A stretch of 64,000 bases of DNA from Mansonella perstans (lineage: Eukaryota; Nematoda; Chromadorea; Rhabditida; Onchocercidae): assembly GCA_037074765.1 (NCBI GenBank), contig JBAMDO010000566.1:310001-374000 (forward strand), in the 5' to 3' direction. The position numbers were made by a program, and so were the translations under genes. Under the pieces are notes generated by a model. It saw nothing but the letters and a program-made list of their open reading frames with translations. It ran no database searches and had not been told where the DNA came from. Positions 61,901 to 64,000 of the stretch are shown here, piece by piece. Each line of letters begins with the position of its first letter. Position 1 is the stretch's first letter.

Positions 61901-64000
61901 TTAGCAATCATAGACAGGCACAGCATTTTTCTTCCATTTCTGCTTTTCATTTCATTCGGTATTTACTGGTGTGCGTCTGCAGATGCACTTTGACAGCCTT
62001 TCGCTGCTTTTTTTAGCATCTAAAATTGCTACTTCCAATAGCTGAATCCTGGTGTGTTTAAAAGCATCTTTTAATACTTCCGTCAACTAGGCCTAATATC
62101 TAATTGCACATGATCTTCCAATATGCGACAGAAAAAAGATCAATCAGGATAAAACTTTTAGAATTAATCGATTTTCTTTTCATAATTGAAAATGCTGGAA
62201 TTACAGATTCAAAATCCTCTTTTCGGATGGCTTGATGATATAGGACGTTTGTGCTCTCTACGTTCGCTGAATATTGCTGACAATTCTCTTTATCAATTTC
62301 CACTTGCAGTAACTCATCTCAATAATCTTACCGAGCTAATACTTTCCGGAAATCGTATATCCAATATTCCAACACAAATTGCTGAATTGATCAAGTAAGT
62401 TGACGGATAAATAGATAAAGTTAAGTACTACAGTACTAAATATCCTTTCAAATTTGTAGATATGAAGCATACAGTACAATATAGTAAATGCTGAAATTGA
62501 CGTTTAAGTCAGGGTTTCTAATGGCGACAATGGTTTTAAAAGAATTTATAATTTATAGAAGAAAACTAACTAATTCTTGTCATTTCTCATTTTAACTTTC
62601 ATTTTGTTTATAATAAAAGAGAGAAAAGAACTACGTCAAACGTGACTTCACGCAATGTTACACGTAGCTTTCAGCTTGACAGTACTAAATGTTAGCAACA
62701 ATTGGTTGCAAACAGTTCCGGAAGAGCTTTCACGATGTGTAATGTTATCCAAACTGGATTTAAGTTTCAATCGTTTTAATCAGGCAACTATTCTTGTCTT
62801 ATTTAATTAATGATAATTAATGCTTTGAGAAAATGGCAAATTTTGTTGCATTTTTCTTGAAATAAAAAAAACGGATGTTGAGCATTTATTTTTATGACGA
62901 CAAAATTGCTCGGATGAAAAGGCTTTCTTGTAAGACTGTATTACAGAAAATTTGTCTTTTAGATTCCGGATGTTCTGTTCACATTGAAACGAATCGTACA
63001 TCTGGAAATGGCCGGGAATATTATTAAGGTTTCAGCACTGGATTCTTTGTCTTGTATCCATGCACCGAAAATTGATTTACGTCGAAATGCTTTGACAGGG
63101 TTGGATCGGAATCTTTATATTGATAATTTAAAACGAAGAAAAGCTTAATTCGTGATTACTAATGCTTCTACCTAACTGAATCAACTTTGAAGAGTTTTGA
63201 GAAGCATTTTAAACTTTACAGTATTTACTCAGACCAAAACTACGGATTTCCATTGTAATTCACCATTACTTCATTCATCACTCTAATTAATTCTATAAAG
63301 ACTGTATAAGATGAAGAATTTACCTTTGTTAATTAAAGTTTAGGAATTTCTTCGGTGACAATTCCTTGAACCTATTTTTGAATCTTTATACAATTTAATC
63401 CAAATAAAATGGCTATATTTATAGCATGGTACGTTTAACCTCACTTATTTGTTGTGCATTAACGGAATTAGATATTCGTGATAATGAAAAATTGTTCGAA
63501 TTGGATTTAAGTAATTTACATACTATACAGGTACTTGTTTGTACGACTAATTTTATTGAAAAACACTTAATTATAGTTTAATTAGAATATAGTTCATCAA
63601 TACTTAAGCAGTATCATCAATATCATTAGGTCTTTCAATCAGTGACCTTGATGAACTAATAAATGATCAAAGAGGACAATAGACACTTTTATATTACTGA
63701 AAAAATTTCTCTACCAATGCCGTCATGTATTCACTTTTTGTTACTTTAACAAAATGACCAATTGAAAGATTTGCTTTATTTCAATCAATATTTAACATAT
63801 CGTTGATTAAAACTGATCAAATTTCGTCGCACCATTTCATCTCATCTTGTACATTCTAGGTAATACACTGTGAAAGACTTCATCTAACAAGTCTTCAAGT
63901 GAATGGCACCAATCTCAGATATCTGTATGCTGATAATAATGGTAATGTTATCATTTTATTAGATTTAAAGCTGAATTGCTGCTGATAATGAAAAATGTTT
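58961..64000 (+). CDS. PHLPP-type PH/LRR protein phosphatase, 5' part
   Basis: Partial: the gene runs off the right edge. Exons read: 58961-about 59140 (end uncertain), 59528-59736, 59932-60065, 60478-60618, 61049-61209, 61416-about 61560, 62207-62394, 62675-62783, 62963-63099, 63425-63530 and 63860-63941. Exon 2 encodes an RA-like fold (GFIRLYAPIGSRSLIYP, LQTTVQDICSILGFESLYLQIGG). Exons 4-5 form a PH domain (ILIAWCYVRKGRLLQKWIKR, RRCTLYNGMIRIEHG, then LLLSRYRVVVTEGSRGKYL, ending MNLWLTRLLQ). From exon 6 on are leucine-rich repeats (LRSLNIADNSLYQFP, LTELILSGNRISNIP, LTVLNVSNNWLQTVP, LSKLDLSFNRFNQIP). This order is that of PHLPP, which dephosphorylates the Akt/PKC hydrophobic motif; the PP2C-type catalytic domain should lie beyond 64000. 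Two weak points: the join from exon 6 to the next exon is out of phase, so a small exon is probably missed, and the intron at 62784 has a GC donor. Confidence 0.85.
62784..62962 (+). other. GC-AG intron in the PHLPP gene
   Basis: Exon 62675-62783 ends CAG and is followed by GCAACT instead of GT. The next exon begins after TTGTCTTTTAG at 62963. Phase and LRR spacing (FNRFNQ then IPDVLFTL) both demand this junction, so the intron appears to use a GC donor. Confidence 0.7.

Noticed and set aside
1..64000. tRNA genes, operons, CRISPR arrays, intact transposons
   Set aside because: No tRNA T-loop/acceptor pattern was seen by eye. Gene spacing of over 2 kb argues against operons, no regularly spaced CRISPR-like repeats occur (the tandem arrays have no spacers), and no transposase frame was recognised.

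Overview
The window is AT-rich eukaryotic DNA and reads as a nematode nuclear genome, most likely a filarial or related spirurid worm. The evidence is many small exons, GT-AG introns with TTTCAG-type acceptors, several acceptors only 1-60 bases upstream of start codons (as expected for spliced-leader trans-splicing), conserved animal proteins interrupted by long AT-rich introns, and many decayed simple repeats. No tRNA, rRNA, CRISPR array, prophage or intact transposase was seen. Species cannot be fixed from the sequence alone. All gene models were built by hand from reading frame, splice phase and family knowledge; exon coordinates are in the entries.

Layout. 850-7677 (+): a nine-exon PTB/PID-domain protein with a Pro-rich middle and a poly-Gln tail. 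9444-18960 (-): a complete 20-exon beta-adaptin of the AP-1/AP-2 clathrin adaptors (apb-1 type). 22690-32708 (-): an eight-exon CREB transcription factor (crh-1 type) with the PKA-site KID exon and a bZIP, split by a 6.3 kb intron full of simple repeats. 34862-39057 (-): an eight-exon polypeptide GalNAc-transferase that lacks the C-terminal ricin-type lectin domain and has WGIEN instead of WGGEN. 41295-45270 (-): a five-exon HEXIM-type P-TEFb inhibitor with the PYNT motif. About 45.3-58.9 kb is a 13.7 kb gap, with a GC-richer promoter-like patch behind HEXIM, a clean 11-copy 19-bp tandem array carrying AGGTCA, and about 1.3 kb of decayed short-period repeat. 58961-64000 (+): the 5' part of a PHLPP-type protein (RA-like, PH and LRR regions). 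Its phosphatase domain would lie beyond the window edge.

The genes do not form an obvious pathway. The four minus-strand genes are 2.2-3.7 kb apart, so an operon is unlikely. HEXIM and PHLPP are divergent across the long gap, while the PTB gene and beta-adaptin converge. The most interesting items are the HEXIM homologue with a reduced RNA-binding basic region, the lectin-less GalNAc-transferase, the AGGTCA array between two divergent genes, a near-perfect hairpin in the big crh-1 intron, and a likely internal CREB start that would omit the phosphorylation site. I found no clearly new multi-gene system.
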